Shown one piece after another: positions 43,607 through 54,419 of a DNA stretch of 64,000 nt (position 1 is the stretch's first letter; each line of letters begins with the position of its first letter). Source of the stretch: Lonicera japonica (Eukaryota; Streptophyta; Magnoliopsida; Dipsacales; Caprifoliaceae). The stretch lies in contig JAKCWG010000843.1 of the NCBI GenBank assembly GCA_021464415.1, positions 62,001 through 126,000 of the forward strand, in the 5' to 3' direction. Made by a program: the position numbers and the translations under genes. The notes under the pieces were generated by a model. The model saw nothing but the letters and a program-made list of their open reading frames with translations, was not told where the DNA came from and made no database searches.

Positions 43607-44437
43607 GAACTCTAGCGATCGTCTTTTCTGGTCCGCATATTTCTTCATTCGATGGGTGGCCTTTTCTAGGTGTGAACGAGCCAATTCGATATTCTGCTTC
43701 CATTCTTCAGAGAAATTGCGGGCTCTAGGGGATTTCGACGTTGGCATTGAGTTTGCGGTGTGAGGAAGGATTGGTTGTTGTCCCGTCACTATTTCGAAAG
43801 CACTCTTGCCTGTCCCGGAGTTCTTCTGGGCATTGAAGCACAATTGAGCCACATCCAATAATTTAACCCAATTCCGCTGAGTTGCACTAGCGAAGTGGCG
43901 CAGATATTCTTCGAGCATTGCATTGTATCTTTCAGTTTGCCTATCAGACTGAGGGTGGTAACTGGAACTCATACACAACTTGGAGCCGAGAACCTTGAAG
44001 AGTTCCTTCCAAAAATTCCCCGTGAATCGTGAGTCCCTATCACTGACAATGCTTCGAGGGATTCCCCAATATTTAACCATATACTTGAAGAATAAGTGTG
44101 CAGTCTCCTCACCAGACGTGTTCTTTGGAACCGTAATGAAAGTGGCATATTTCGAGAACCGATCAACGACCACAAGGATAGTTGTCAAGTCCCCCACTTT
44201 GGGCAGACCTGATATGAAATCGAGCGAAACGCTTTCCCAAAGTCGCTCTGGGATGGGTAGAGGTTCCAGTAACCCTGCAGGCTGTCTCCGCTCGATTTTG
44301 TCTTGTTGGCAGATCAGGCAAGTCCTAACATAGCTCTCCACATCGTCTTCCATTTGAGGCCAGTAGTACCCTTGCTTGAGGAGGGCCAACGTCCTTTCTT
44401 GACCAGGGTGTCCCGCCCATAAGGTATCATGGCATTC
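43607..44437 (-). pseudogene. gypsy integrase core
   Basis: Zinc-binding part with C-L-I-C-Q-Q-D-K, then the DDE core: D in S-L-D-F-I-S-G-L-P, D in I-V-S-D-R-D-S-R-F, E in T-E-R-Y-N-A-M-L-E-E-Y-L. Bounded by a TGA (44438-44440, at an expected Arg in L-I-R-E-C-H) and a TAA (43604-43606, at an expected Gln). Confidence 0.92.
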
Positions 44438-44440
44438 TCA

Positions 44441-46477
44441 AATCAGGGTCCGCCTCAACTCCCCTACTTGAGGAACAAAAACTCGATTTCCCTTTGTCGA
44501 GATGAACCCGTTGTCTAACCAAAACTGCCGTGTCTTCCCTTTCTCGATCATCTTCAATAGTTGGGCAGAAACAGGATCTTGTGGTAGTGCGTCCTTGATT
44601 TTGCTCCGAATTTCGGTAGACACATGACTGTAGATTCGAAGAATAGCGTTAAGGAACGCGTTAGCCTGTTCGTTGAACTCCACCTTGCGACTCAAAGCAT
44701 TTGCTACCTTGTTGGTCGAACCCGCCTTATACTCCATCCAAAAATTGAATTCAGCTAGTAACTCCTGCCACCTTGCTTGTTTAGAACTCAATTTTGGTTG
44801 ACTAAGAAAGTGGCTGACCGCAATATTATCTGTTTTCACAAGGAATTGAGAACCGAGAAGGTAGTGCCGCCATAACCTCAGACAATGGACCACTGCGAGT
44901 AACTCATTCTCGTGAGCAGAGTACCTCCTCTCGGTGTCATTGAGCTTACGACTTTCGTATGCTACCGGGTGGCTCTCTTGCATTAGGACTCCTCCGAGGA
45001 CAAAATCTGATGCATCGGTGTGCACTTCAAACGGCTTGGTCACATCTGGTAGAGCAAGAACCGGGTCTTCAGACATAGCCTTCTTCAAAGCATCGAAGGC
45101 AGTTTGGCACTCTGTGGACCAGTTCCAAACTTTTGCCTTCTTTAAGAGTTCCGTCAAGGGCAATGCGATACTGGAGTAGTCTTTCACAAACTTTCTATAG
45201 TAATTCGCCAGTCCCAGAAAAGAATGAAGTTCCGACACATTGGTGGGCGCCTGCCATTCCTGGATAACCTTGACCTTAACCGGATCCATTTGAACTCTCC
45301 CTTGTTCAATGATGTGTCCAAGAAATTTGATACGGTTCTGCGCAAAAGAGCACTTCGACAACTTGAGGTACAATTCATGCTTTCGAAGTCTCTCAAATAC
45401 TTTCTTCAGGTGCTCTTCGTGTTCTTCCACGTTTTCGCTGTAGACAACGATATCGTCGAGATAAACCACGACAAAATCATCCAAGTAGTCCCTAAGAACC
45501 TGATTCATTAAGGTGCTGAAAGTGGCTGGAGCATTGGTTAGCCCAAATGGCATAACAAGAAATTCATAAGCTCCATATCTGGTGACGCATGTGGTTTTTC
45601 CCTCATCCCCCACCGCAATGCGAACTTGCCAATACCCGGATCTGAGATCGAGCTTAGTGAAAACTTTTGCCCGACTGAGTTGGTCAAAGCAATCGGCCAC
45701 AAGAGGGATCGGATAGTTGTTCCTGATGGTTACCTTGTTGAGAGCTCGGTAGTCAACACACATTCTTAAGGAACCGTCTTGTTTCTTCTGAAAGAGGACT
45801 GGGGCCCCGTATGGCGATTTGGCTGGCTGCACTAAACCTGCATCTAATAATTCCTTTAGCTGTTTTCGAAGTTCCGCTAGTTTGGGCTGAGACATCCGAT
45901 AAGCGGCACGAACTGGAGGCTTAGCACCCGGCACTAGATCAATCTGGTGGTCCACTTCTCTACGTGGAGGTAACTTCTTCGGAAGGCTGTCGGGCATTAT
46001 ATCTTCGAACTCGGTTAACACCCGTTGAATGGATTTCGGCAGGGTTCCTGAAGTCTCCTGGATTTCATCCCATTTCAGTACAGCTACAAAAGTGGGATTG
46101 TCATGCTTGATGCCCTTCTTCAATTGGATTGCCGATAAAAACTTCCCACTGCTTGACGGGGTCATCACCGGGATAACACATGGGTTCTTACCGAGCATCA
46201 TGAGGCTATTTGTGCTAGGCATGACGCTAGCCTTAGTTTCTCTCAAAAACTCTAGCCCCAAGATAACCTTGAAGTCGTCCATCACCACAACCGAGAAATT
46301 AGTTCTCCCTTCATAAGGACCCACTTTTACTAACGCAGATTTCGCCATTCCAGCGACAGGTTGAGCGGCTGAGTTGATGGCCTTCACACGGCCCATTCTT
46401 TTTTCTAAGATAAGGCCTAACCGTTCAACTTCAGTGCTCGCCAGGTAGTTGTGCGTTGCGCCTGTGTCCACCATGGC
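44441..46477 (-). pseudogene. gypsy protease, reverse transcriptase and RNase H (complete copy)
   Basis: 678 residues: protease M-V-D-T-G-A-T-H-N-Y-L; RT with L-V-Q-P-A-K-S-P-Y-G-A-P-V, V-D-Y-R-A-L-N-K-V-T, T-K-L-D-L-R-S-G-Y, M-P-F-G-L-T-N-A-P-A-T-F and catalytic Y-L-D-D-I-V-V-Y-S; RNase H with H-T-D-A-S-D-F-V-L-G-G-V and E-N-E-L-L-A-V-V. Ends at a TGA before integrase. The N-terminal 412 or so residues are repeated in the duplicated upstream copy. Confidence 0.94.
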
Positions 46478-47915
46478 CTAAATCGTCTTACCGTTGATCT
46501 TGATATCAACATACATCAGACCATTTCTCTGAGGTCTCTTCCCCACACCTGCTTTCCCTTTTGAGGATGGTTCCACCTTGGTGGGCGCCTGCCATTCCTG
46601 GATAACCTTGACCTTAACCGGATCCATTTGAACTCTCCCTTGTTCAATGATGTGTCCAAGAAATTTGATACGGTTCTGCGCAAAAGAGCACTTCGACAAC
46701 TTGAGGTACAATTCATGCTTTCGAAGTCTCTCAAATACTTTCTTCAGGTGCTCTTCGTGTTCTTCCACGTTTTCGCTGTAGACAACGATATCGTCGAGAT
46801 AAACCACGACAAAATCATCCAAGTAGTCCCTAAGAACCTGATTCATTAAGGTGCTGAAAGTGGCTGGAGCATTGGTTAGCCCAAATGGCATAACAAGAAA
46901 TTCATAAGCTCCATATCTGGTGACGCATGTGGTTTTTCCCTCATCCCCCACCGCAATGCGAACTTGCCAATACCCGGATCTGAGATCGAGCTTAGTGAAA
47001 ACTTTTGCCCGACTGAGTTGGTCAAAGCAATCGGCCACAAGAGGGATCGGATAGTTGTTCCTGATGGTTACCTTGTTGAGAGCTCGGTAGTCAACACACA
47101 TTCTTAAGGAACCGTCTTGTTTCTTCTGAAAGAGGACTGGGGCCCCGTATGGCGATTTGGCTGGCTGCACTAAACCTGCATCTAATAATTCCTTTAGCTG
47201 TTTTCGAAGTTCCGCTAGTTTGGGCTGAGACATCCGATAAGCGGCACGAACTGGAGGCTTAGCACCCGGCACTAGATCAATCTGGTGGTCCACTTCTCTA
47301 CGTGGAGGTAACTTCTTCGGAAGGCTGTCGGGCATTATATCTTCGAACTCGGTTAACACCCGTTGAATGGATTTCGGCAGGGTTCCTGAAGTCTCCTGGA
47401 TTTCATCCCATTTCAGTACAGCTACAAAAGTGGGATTGTCATGCTTGATGCCCTTCTTCAATTGGATTGCCGATAAAAACTTCCCACTGCTTGACGGGGT
47501 CATCACCGGGATAACACATGGGTTCTTACCGAGCATCATGAGGCTATTTGTGCTAGGCATGACGCTAGCCTTAGTTTCTCTCAAAAACTCTAGCCCCAAG
47601 ATAACCTTGAAGTCGTCCATCACCACAACCGAGAAATTAGTTCTCCCTTCATAAGGACCCACTTTTACTAACGCAGATTTCGCCATTCCAGCGACAGGTT
47701 GAGCGGCTGAGTTGATGGCCTTCACACGGCCCATTCTTTTTTCTAAGATAAGGCCTAACCGTTCAACTTCAGTGCTCGCCAGGTAGTTGTGCGTTGCGCC
47801 TGTGTCCACCATGGCCTAAATCGTCTTACCGTTGATCTTGATATCAACATACATCAGACCATTTCTCTGAGGTCTCTTCCCCACACCTGCTTTCCCTTTT
47901 GAGGATGGTTCCACC
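45240..47915 (-). repeat. 1338-bp in-frame tandem duplication (gag end to RT)
   Basis: 45240-46577 and 46578-47915 are identical wherever I compared them. The unit is 446 codons, and the second unit joins the first at Q-A-P-T / K-V-E-P. It covers the gag C-terminus, protease and most of RT including the Y-L-D-D motif. Real duplication or assembly artefact cannot be told apart here. Confidence 0.93.
46481..47815 (-). pseudogene. gypsy protease-RT, duplicated partial copy
   Basis: 444 residues from M-V-D-T-G-A-T-H through the RT thumb start (I-Q-E-W-Q-A-P-T), then jumping back into the gag end (K-V-E-P-S-S-K-G-K-A-G) and a TAG. It has no RNase H or integrase of its own. Confidence 0.92.
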
Positions 47916-48595
47916 TTCCCTTCTTGTCGGGGATCTTCTTCAACCGTTACTGCGTTGCAAGAATGCAAGAACTGTCCCTGATAGGCGCCCAACGATGCTC
48001 CTTCATACTCCTCCATTTCTTCTTCAAACTCGGCATTGTCATTTTGTTGAGTACGATAAGATTGTTTGGAGGCGGCTGGGGCTTTGGGAAGCATGCCGCC
48101 ACCCCTGGCAACAAAAGCACTTAGAAGTTGCTTGTCAGGGCAATTGGCCATGAAGTGAGCACCGTGACACAAGTAGCACGTTCCGGGGCTGAGGGGCTTT
48201 TTCCCATTGTTGCCGGTTTGGGAGTTCCCTGTGAACTTGTTCCCATTCTTGTAATTATTTTGCTGGGTAAATGGCCTGGTGGGTGTGTTGCCTCTCCAAT
48301 CAGGTCTGGCAGGAGAATTCGGTTTTCTCTCCCCCGCATTCTTCGTCTGCCCACTTCTTGGGACATTCGTTTTAGGACCGGTGGTGTAATCTTGCAGGCT
48401 TTCAGCAGCTGATATGGCTTGAGTTAACGTCTTCACTTGCCTACGATTTAACTCCGTTTTGGCCCACGGTTGTAACCCGATCATGAAGAAGAATAGTCTA
48501 TCAGCATCATTCATATCGTGGATATCTAACATGATGGTGGTGAACGCATTGACGTACTCCTTGATGCTCCCTGAGTGCTTCGTTTGAAAGAGTTC
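47819..48595 (-). pseudogene. gypsy gag, C-terminal half with zinc knuckle
   Basis: Continues gag after a TAA (48596-48598): H-S-G-S-I-K-E-Y-V, L-F-F-F-M-I-G-L-Q-P-W, a Q/N/G-rich linker, knuckle C-Y-L-C-H-G-A-H-F-M-A-N-C (CX2CX3HX4C, the spacing common in plant chromoviruses), ending Y-V-D-I-K-I-N-G-K-T-I at TAG 47816-47818, in the same frame as protease. Confidence 0.9.
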
Positions 48596-48598
48596 TTA

Positions 48599-49222
48599 TC
48601 GTGCGTTGTGGGAGGTGTTTTCGAAAAGGAATCGATCACGCAACTCCTTTTTTAGATCCTCCCAAGTGCTAATCTCGCACTCCCCAGCTTGAACCTCGTT
48701 GTACTTGTTCCGCCACCATAATTTGGCATCCCCGGACAAGTACATGGACGCGGAGGATATCTTCGTTTCCTCCTCGTCGACCTTTGTTGCACGGAAATAT
48801 TGTTCCATGTCAAAAACAAAATTTTCTAATTCCCTAGCATCACGAACACCAGTGAATGCTTTGGGTTCGGGCACTTTTATCTTTGTACGCTCCCCACCTC
48901 CAACTGGTGAGTTAGCGACTGCCATTGACAATATAGTCAATTTCTGGGTGAGTTGATCGATTTCGGTTCTCATCTCATCCATCATCTCCCCAAAATGATC
49001 CCCTGGTAGGATCCCCTGAAGATTTTGGAGGCCTTCCTCCAAATCTTGTATGCGATCGATAAGTGCAGGCGAGCTACCCGATACATCCCCTGCTGGGATA
49101 GTTTGGGTGCGTAACTCCAAACTTTGCACACGATCGACAAGAGAGGGCGTTCCGCCCATTTTCTCCATTAGTAAGCCAACATTTCTTTCGAGGGCTTCGA
49201 TTCTCTGGCTATTGGTTCCCAT
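48599..49222 (-). pseudogene. gypsy gag, N-terminal half
   Basis: I take M-G-T-N-S-Q-R-I-E-A-L-E (49222) as the start rather than the ATG 18 bases upstream, because the 18 bases add an unlike peptide. Heptad-like L-E-R-N-V-G-L-L and coiled-coil stretch, then the gag core F-T-G-V-R-D-A-R-E-L-E-N-F, M-Y-L-S-G-D-A-K-L-W-W-R and L-R-D-R-F-L-F-E-N. Stops at TAA 48596-48598. Confidence 0.9.
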
Positions 49223-49280
49223 CGTAACGTAGTAAAACACAACAACTGAGTTTTACAAGGCAGCAATCGAAAACACAATC

Positions 49281-49292
49281 CCTCTGATACCA
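49281..49292 (-). other. gypsy primer-binding site (initiator Met tRNA)
   Basis: Complement reads TGGTATCAGAGG, two bases inside the 5' LTR. Confidence 0.85.
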
Positions 49293-49294
49293 AC

Positions 49295-49901
49295 TGTCAC
49301 GGGGCGTCCTTTGATGGCACAAAGGAGGCCGCGTGGACGACCGTGCTAACCGATAGCACGGTTGAATGTGATCGAATTTTATTAACAATCAACGAACAAC
49401 ATGCAACAACAGTAATTTGAAAGAGAGCGTGAGCACAAATTGAGATTACTTCATTGCAAGAAAATGAGATTACATGGAAAGCTATTACAATTCGAAAGAA
49501 AGTAAGAGCTTGAAAGCAAGTGCTAAACAACGTGCACTGGCAGGCAACTCGGGTGTGAGGCAGATAGTCTTATCCCCACATATAACCACTTAATGAAAAT
49601 ACCAGAGTGGTAGCAGTGCACGTTGGGTCTTACAAGTTACAAGAAAACTATTACAAAGGAAATGAAATGCAATTACAAGGAAAATTCCTAAATCTAGTTA
49701 CATGGAAACAACAATATTTACATAAGGGAAACCTAAACAGAATAATAAAACTAGATGCCGTACTGCGCTCGGGCGCGTGCACGGTGCTGATGAAGTGCAA
49801 TCGATCATTGCCTGTTGGGCCGTGCTGCGCTCGGGCGCAAGCACGGTGCTGATGAAGTGTTGTCCGCGGTCACGAGTGCTGTTGGAAGGCATCCCGTGAC
49901 A
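49295..49901 (-). repeat. gypsy 5' LTR
   Basis: 607 bp, about five differences from the 3' LTR. Confidence 0.95.
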
Positions 49902-49906
49902 CTTTG

Positions 49907-51410
49907 CCATGTATTACGAATAGCATACTTGTACTTAAAATGGGGGAATTTAATTTGTAACAAACAAACTGACCCTTTTTCACCACCTCCTTTCTCTTCT
50001 TCTTGACAATATTTCGGAACAAGTAATCATGGCCAGTATTTTCCCTCTCAATTTCTCTTTTTCTCTTTTCTTATCTTAATACTGGATTGAAAACAAAAAT
50101 TAAATTCAAATTTAGCTCATATTTTATCACATGCTTCAAGGCCTAAGTTTGAATCAGCCGCTACATATGTAAATGATTAATATTCAAGTAAGTTTCGAAA
50201 TTTTTTACTACAATTCACGAGACTTAGAGACTTTTGATAAATTTTATTATTTTATTTTTAAACACTTTAGAGTATACTTTGTAGTTTTTGGTTTTGTTTA
50301 CTTTTGACTACTAATTGTTATATTATAGTGTCTACCGAGCTTATAAATAAGTTTTTAGATATCCTAAATAGGCCTGGCTTAGCTACTTTATGCTTGAGCT
50401 CGACGTTGGTGGTTAGGTTCCAATTCCTTTGTTTGCAATTCTTAAAATTGTAAAAACGTGAGCAAATTTACAATTCCTAAAATTCCAAATTCCTTTCGAC
50501 GTTTTTACAATTCCTTTGTTTAATTTACTACCTTTCTTACGAATTCTAAACACACCCCTACCATGTTTTTACAATACCTAAAATTGCTGAGGGCCGCGGC
50601 TTGCAGTTCCTCCCGTATCCTCGATTCTTTCACCGTTCGAGTTGTAGAACCCGTCTTCTTGCCAGTTATCCCCTCCAAACCCTTTTTCGCCTTCCTATGA
50701 CTGATTATCAATTTTGATAGTAAAATTCTCTGGATTATCTAATCTACTCTTCTGGCAATGCGTCTTCTTCTATTAGTATTTTTGTTTCGTTAAGTAAGAA
50801 AAATGGAGGCAAATTTATAGGGGTGGGCAAGGGTTTGATAGAAACACTTACAATAATATATTCACCATTAAAGAGGTATAAATAACTTCCTTTGCTTATG
50901 ACCTGCCAACATTCCCCGGTACCTTAAACAAATTCTCCAAAGGAGTCATAAGTATACTTTTGAAGAAGATGATCAATGGGCAGATTTTGGATTGATATTC
51001 ATGTTGTTATTTTGAAATCTATTCACTATCTTAACCTATGTATTTAGTTTTCCACAATGTAATTCAAATGCTAGAGGTCATTTTCTCATCAATTTGGTTT
51101 GGTAAGATAGCAACAAGGGGGAGACGCTAATCATTGTTAAAAAATAATTAATATCATACCTATCAATTATTGCTTCCCTATAACTTCTTGAATCATAACT
51201 ATATTGTAGAAATCCCTTGTGTAATTTGTGCCTATATACAATTGATTTTGAAGAGAGGTTTTCTTTCCGTAAGGGGATTAAAATTGTTGCATGCATAGGA
51301 AAAGGATGTTGGATTTCCTTTTTTAAAAAAACTAATAGTATTCCTAACGGTTTATGCCGTGAGAAATGGATAGCTTGTGACAACCCTGGATAATCATTTA
51401 TGCATGAAAC
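49907..51410. other. Tandem array right part, then intergenic region
   Basis: 49907-50400 continues the degenerate array (CATTTTGCC-like, CTCCTTTCTCTTCTTCTTG, then the GAGCTTATAAATAAGTTTTTAGATAT block). 50400-51400 holds no gene that I can support. Confidence 0.45.
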
Positions 51411-51680
51411 AGGTCAGTGGTTCAGCCTATAACTGCAATAACTGTTAGGAAATAGGTTAGTAGTTCAGCCTATAATGGCAATAACTGTTAGGAAACGGTG
51501 GTCAGTGACGGTTCTAACCGTCAAAAATTCCGTCATGATGATTACCCAAGGCTATTTATGACATAAACAGGTCAGTGGTTCAGCCTATAACGGTAATAAC
51601 TATTAGGAAATGGTGGTCAGCGACGGTTCTAACCGTAAAAAATTATGTTACAATGATTACCCAATGCTATTTATGATGTG
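51411..51680. repeat. Short tandem repeats (42-bp and ~115-bp)
   Basis: AGGTCAGTGGTTCAGCCTATAAC recurs at 51411, 51454 (two changes) and 51569; the longer unit (51454-51568, 51569-51680) also includes TCAG-GACGGTTCTAACCGT and GATTACCCAA-GCTATTTATGA. The part ACGGTTCTAACCGT is itself a near-palindrome. Confidence 0.8.
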
Positions 51681-52308
51681 GGGGTAGCCGTGGGAATAAG
51701 TATTTTTAATGGAAAACCCGTTGGAAATCTAAGAAGCCTAAAACCTAGGGGTGATGTCATTTACACTCTAAAAAATTTGAATTTTTTTTTTGCAGGGCAG
51801 CCAAAATATTAATTATTTGATCTTGTGGCTACAAAATTAGGGGTTGGTTGTCACGTTACATAAAATACAAGTTGATGGCAAGTTATCGACTTAAAGGCCA
51901 ACATTCATGACAGTTTACTGAGTTAGAAGTTTAAATTCGGTTACTTTTTGCCGAGATCAAATGTCAGTGAACTATTGTTAAAAATTGAGTCGGCCAAAGT
52001 TTGCTAAAGGTCAAGTCGGTAGAAAGTTATCGAATCGAATATCCAAGTTCAGCAACAAGACACCGACTCAGTGCTTAAATTTGGGGTGTCACCATATGGA
52101 TGCCATGATCAATAATTCTAAAATTGTACTTTTACCTACCCTATACTAAATTGTCAACAAATGAAAACTGAAAAACGCAATCCAAGAACCCATAATTAAC
52201 CAAACTTAATATCCTCAATCATAGGCCCAAACGAAGCTTGACTAAATCTTACACGAAATTAACTCTACCACAGCAAGAGTATTTCCCTCTATAATTACTA
52301 CTAAAGTT
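51681..52308. other. Intergenic region
   Basis: No gene, element or RNA recognised. Confidence 0.35.
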
Positions 52309-52505
52309 TCACACTAGTGCAAAAAGCACCTCATGAAAGGCTACAAAAGCTTTTGTTGTTAAAGGGTCTGAGTGAAACATAAAATTCTTACCTACCACAA
52401 AAGAGCCACTAGTTCCGATCACAACGCCAACTCCAAATGCTTTACTTTGAAAGAACACCATTGCATCAAAATTTACTTTAGCTACGTAGCCAAAGATGGG
52501 TTTGC
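52309..52505 (-). pseudogene. RNase H-like domain fragment (RVT_3 type)
   Basis: The frame K-V-N-F-D-A-M-V-F, A-F-G-V-G-V-V-I, S-G-S-F-V-V-G and A-F-V-A-F-H-E-V-L-F-A-L follows the start of plant RNase H-like domains (typically V-K-V-N-F-D-A-A, G-V-G-V-V-I-R-D-S-x-G, A-E-A-x-A-x-x-x-A-L), found alone or at the end of non-LTR retroelements. The Arg-Asp and Glu expected in the core are changed (I-G-T-S; K-A-F-V). Fragment only. Confidence 0.55.
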
Positions 52506-53932
52506 CAGCTATGAAGTATAGACACTCTCTTAAAGACCACGTGTGGGGCTCGACACACTGACACACTCCGATTTGTGGCCAACACGCAAGTCAGTGAGCA
52601 TCTTTATTTTATTATTATTTTTTAATCCCGACATGTCCCGACACATGGTTGACACATCCCAACACGTAAAACTCGACACGTTGGAGGTATTTTAAACATT
52701 AAAACTAAAAATGGGTCAAATCTAAAATAATAAAAAATATTGAGGCTTCAAACAATAATAGAATAGCTTAATAATAGAAGAAGTGAAATACAAATCCCAT
52801 ATCTCTTGTCAAACCCTAGTCCCCAACTTTCCCATCGTCTTCGATTAATCTCTCCCTTAAAAAAGTACGCTACTTTCTCTCACTCTTTCCCCTACCTCTA
52901 TATATATATACACATATATGTAATAAATAAATCTATACACATCTTCTTGAATTAATATTACTGCTGCTTTATCTCTCTCTACACATGTATGTATAAATAA
53001 ATCAATTTTGAGAACAAATAGTTAGTGCTTCTACATTATCAGTTGAGGATGATGTAACTAAGTCACTTTGGGTATTTGAATTATTAATCAATCTAATTTC
53101 ATTTTATTAAATTCTTAAATATCTACAATGTTTAATGCATATATATAATTAATTAAGAACATGTTCCCTCACGTGTCGTGTCCTATATTTTAGAAAAGTT
53201 ACGTGTCACGTGTCGTATCAAAATGCGTGTCTTTTGTTGTGTTTGCGATTCATAAGTTGCCGATGACAAGGGAGAGTAGTATGGGGAAGGGCTCAAGACT
53301 GGGTACCTCAGAATCTCTTTAGATAACCCTTGACCATATCTGCAATTAATTTTGGGCTCTTCGTTAAAGAATGTTTCCGGTTCAGTTGAATTGCCAAGGG
53401 AAGAAGCAGTCCTGACCATGAAGCTACTTTATCATTCACTAAATATTTTTTATTATAATTTAAATATTCATATGTTAGAAATAGCACATGTGCATGTATC
53501 ACATGTGCTTAAGGTCTAATATGAGTGTATAAACTCATTAGAAGAATTTAGGGTTGCATTGGAAAACTAAAAAAAATATTTTATGCATAGAATTGATTTA
53601 GTGAGAGAATGGGGGTAGAATTAGTAGGAGGTTAGATAGTTATGGTTATATTGCCATTGTCTATATAATAGTGGTGAAACGTTTTTAAATACTAAAAATG
53701 TACAAAGGATGAAAGATTATGTACTTGAGATTGAGTCTTACTTTTTGCAGGCCGGTTTATAATGCCTTTGGCATGGGTTCACCCTAGTATCCAATATTGA
53801 TAGAATAGGTGGTAACCCGTGCCAAATGCAATATAAATTAATAAAAAAATTCATAAATCCTAATTACACACGTCTTTATCCCTTTAATATTCAAAAATAT
53901 TTCACCTTGTTATATATATAGGGAAAATTTCT
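52506..53932. other. Intergenic region with GACACG-rich patches
   Basis: Repeated CGACAC/GACACGT motifs cluster at 52550-52690 and, inverted, at 53170-53235 (CACGTGTCGTGTCC, GTGTCACGTGTCG), possibly the ends of an unclassified element. No gene recognised; frames at 53183-53502 show no known domain. Confidence 0.35.
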
Positions 53933-54060
53933 GGTAAGGACCAATCCTTATGGATTGATCCCTTTTACGATGCTTTTGCGTCGTAAAAACACACCCCCAA
54001 GTATTTTTATGACACAAAAGTGTCATAAAAGAGCTCAGTCCGTAAGGACCGGTCCTTACT
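53933..54060. mobile_element. Short MITE made of consecutive hairpins
   Basis: Ends GGTAAGGACC and (inverted) AGTAAGGACC. Inside are CAATCC/GGATTG (53942-53957), TTTTACGA...TCGTAAAA (53963-53988), a perfect 11-bp arm hairpin TTTTATGACAC/GTGTCATAAAA (54005-54030) and an 18-bp palindrome GTAAGGACCGGTCCTTAC (54042-54059). No coding. The TSD is unclear. Confidence 0.6.
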
Positions 54061-54085
54061 AGAGATGCTCTGTATATATATGGTT

Positions 54086-54419
54086 CCCTTCTCTTAAGAA
54101 TCATCTTTAAGTTAACTATATTAAGTACCATCCATTTCGAGAGGTAAACTTAAGAATATTTTCATGAAATTTGGTGGAGATGATCTAGTTAACGGGAAAT
54201 GGGTTAACTAGATGTCTCAAATTTCAATGTCTAGCAATGCGTATGTATATATCAATTATTTAGTTAACTCACTTCCTGATTGATGAAATATGGTGAAGTT
54301 GATCTTCTTATTATAGTGATCATCTCTACCAAGTTTCATGAAAAAAATTCATCAATTTACCCCTTCAAAATGAACGGTCCTTAAGATACTTAACTTAAGG
54401 ATGATCCTTAAGAGAAAGG
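54086..54419. mobile_element. Foldback MITE with ~110-bp inverted arms
   Basis: 54086 to about 54195 pairs with about 54310 to 54419 (both ends read inward CTCTTAAG-ATCAT-TTAAGTTAA). It shares the motif GAAATTTGGTGGAGATGA with 1291-1392. Confidence 0.65.

Larger units (their letters stand above)
42530..49901 (-). mobile_element. Ty3/gypsy chromovirus, 7372 bp, with internal duplication
   Basis: 607-bp LTRs (42530-43136, 49295-49901) start TGTCACGGGG and end CCCCGTGACA or its one-base variant; about five differences were seen. Exact TSD CTTTG (42525-42529, 49902-49906). Minus-strand order: gag, CCHC knuckle, protease, RT, RNase H, integrase, chromodomain, identifying a chromovirus. A 1338-bp stretch (gag end to RT) is present twice in tandem. 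At least four in-frame stops make it non-autonomous as it stands. Confidence 0.96.

Noticed and set aside
52506..53240. Complete TIR element bounded by GACACG motifs
   Set aside because: The motif patches at the two sides are similar but not a clear inverted repeat and no TSD was found.
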